A stretch of 34,450 nucleotides of DNA. Source: an uncultured SAR116 cluster alpha proteobacterium (GTDB lineage: Bacteria; Pseudomonadota; Alphaproteobacteria; Puniceispirillales; Marisalimonadaceae). Position 1 is the first letter of the stretch. Every line of letters begins with the position of its first letter. Shown here in pieces: positions 33,886 to 34,450 of this stretch. The DNA lies in NCBI GenBank assembly GCA_902578805.1, contig CACHEH010000012.1, positions 1-34,450 on the forward strand. The letters run 5' to 3'. Position numbers and translations under genes: made by a program. The notes beneath the pieces are model-generated. The model ran no database searches. It had not been told where the DNA came from and saw nothing but the letters and a program-made list of their open reading frames with translations.

Positions 33886-33950
33886 AATCCTTCTCCTAAA
33901 TTATTATACTTAAAGTTTTTGTCAATTTTAAGACTAATTATAAAGTTAAG

Positions 33951-34450
33951 TTAATTTTCCCGAAAATTTTTTATGATTTCTTTTAAATTATTTGAGTTTA
34001 ATGCACCAGGATAAATAATATCACCTACTATAAATGCGGGGGTTCCATTTAAACCTAGTAACTTCGCAATTTCTCTATTTTTTTCCAATTGTACTTCAAT
34101 CTCTGGATTATTCATGTCTATTTTTAATTGATTTATATCTAAGCCTATTTCCTTTGCAGTGCTGAATACTTTTTCTTCATTAACTCTCCCTTTTATTTTC
34201 ATTAACGACAGATGAAATGCATTATACATATTCTGTTTTTGCGAAGCTAGGGCCACCTTAGCAGCAATGTATGATTGCTGAGACAAAATTGGAAATTCAA
34301 CGAATATAAAATTAACTTTTTTATCTTCAGATAAAATATCCATGATTGTTTTAACTACTGATTTACAATAACCACAATTATAATCGAAAAATTCATATAT
34401 AGTTATATCAGCTTGTTTTCTTATAATGCCTGGATTTCCAATATCTTTTA
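33951..34450 (-). CDS. DsbA-family thiol-disulfide oxidoreductase (5' end outside window)
   Basis: The open frame continues through Met at 34343 to the right edge, so that Met is internal, not the start. The upstream part encodes YEFFDYNCGYCKSVV, the thioredoxin-fold active site Cys-Gly-Tyr-Cys of DsbA/Com1-like proteins. After it come an FVEFPIL segment, a helical insert, and the cis-Pro loop LNGTPAFIVGDIIYPG. Such proteins form or shuffle disulfides in the periplasm; the signal peptide would lie outside the window. Substrates are unknown, though the DUF2155 protein nearby has two cysteines. It is followed by aroQ after 65 bases on the same strand. Confidence 0.9.
   Translation of the reverse strand, partial: KDIGNPGIIRKQADITIYEFFDYNCGYCKSVVKTIMDILSEDKKVNFIFVEFPILSQQSYIAAKVALASQKQNMYNAFHLSLMKIKGRVNEEKVFSTAKEIGLDINQLKIDMNNPEIEVQLEKNREIAKLLGLNGTPAFIVGDIIYPGALNSNNLKEIIKNFREN

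Noticed and set aside
34341-34343. ATG at 34343 as the start of the DsbA-like gene
   Set aside because: The frame continues upstream to the window edge and encodes the CGYC active site, so this Met is internal.
1-34450. Defence islands, prophage, transposons, CRISPR arrays, tRNA or rRNA genes
   Set aside because: I saw no repeat-spacer pattern, transposase, integrase, phage structural gene or cloverleaf-like sequence; the window reads as ordinary chromosomal backbone.

Overview
The window is AT-rich throughout (roughly 30% G+C by eye). It is densely packed with short spacers, head-to-tail operons and several tail-to-tail gene overlaps, as expected of a streamlined genome. Gene content and order point to an alphaproteobacterium, probably a free-living marine-type lineage (SAR11/SAR116/AEGEAN-like; the exact clade cannot be fixed by reading alone). 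The main clues are: SUV3-type helicase, S4 protein, seven-iron ferredoxin and CarD in a row; a dsbA-like gene, aroQ, accB, accC and aat in a row next to a DUF2155 gene and mlaD; ClpS-ClpA; FabI; a class II ribonucleotide reductase; and a direct-repeat LexA box of the alphaproteobacterial type. I see no rRNA, tRNA, CRISPR, insertion sequence, prophage or defence system.

Layout. 1-2733: the end of a 3-hydroxyisobutyrate-dehydrogenase-like gene faces a two-gene minus-strand unit (an SDR-fold protein, then a thiamine-pyrophosphate enzyme). 2881-7023: the plus-strand set SUV3 helicase, S4, fdxA and carD. 7049-12010: a proline-iminopeptidase-like hydrolase, then xseB-ispA-dxs-tlyA (isoprenoid precursor genes with exonuclease VII small subunit and an rRNA methyltransferase). 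12025-14625, minus strand: a glycine-zipper envelope protein, fabI and aroC. 14712-18232: pdxH, an MFS transporter transcribed away from an M20 amidohydrolase, and a small membrane protein. 18328-20175: a LexA-controlled umuDC pair. 20189-24424: a penicillin-binding D,D-carboxypeptidase with SPOR domain, transcribed away from clpS-clpA, which carries a heat-shock-type promoter. 24421-29684, minus strand: nrdJ, ridA and a COG3146 acyltransferase-like gene. 29685-30084: the longest intergenic stretch, with two perfect DnaA boxes. 30085-34450: mlaD and a DUF2155 gene on plus, facing the minus-strand set dsbA-like, aroQ, accB, accC and aat.

How the genes fit together. Most are housekeeping: isoprenoid start-up (Dxs, IspA), fatty-acid synthesis (AccB/AccC, FabI), the shikimate pathway (AroC, AroQ), vitamin B6 (PdxH) and dNTP synthesis (NrdJ). 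Aat together with ClpS and ClpA gives the core of a bacterial N-degron pathway. The most informative regulatory readings are the LexA box at umuDC, the RpoH-type promoter at clpSA and the DnaA boxes upstream of nrdJ. The oddest coding features are an SDR-fold protein that has lost its Ser-Tyr-Lys catalytic residues and a tlyA whose conserved N-terminus has no ordinary start codon. I found no clearly new multi-gene system here.
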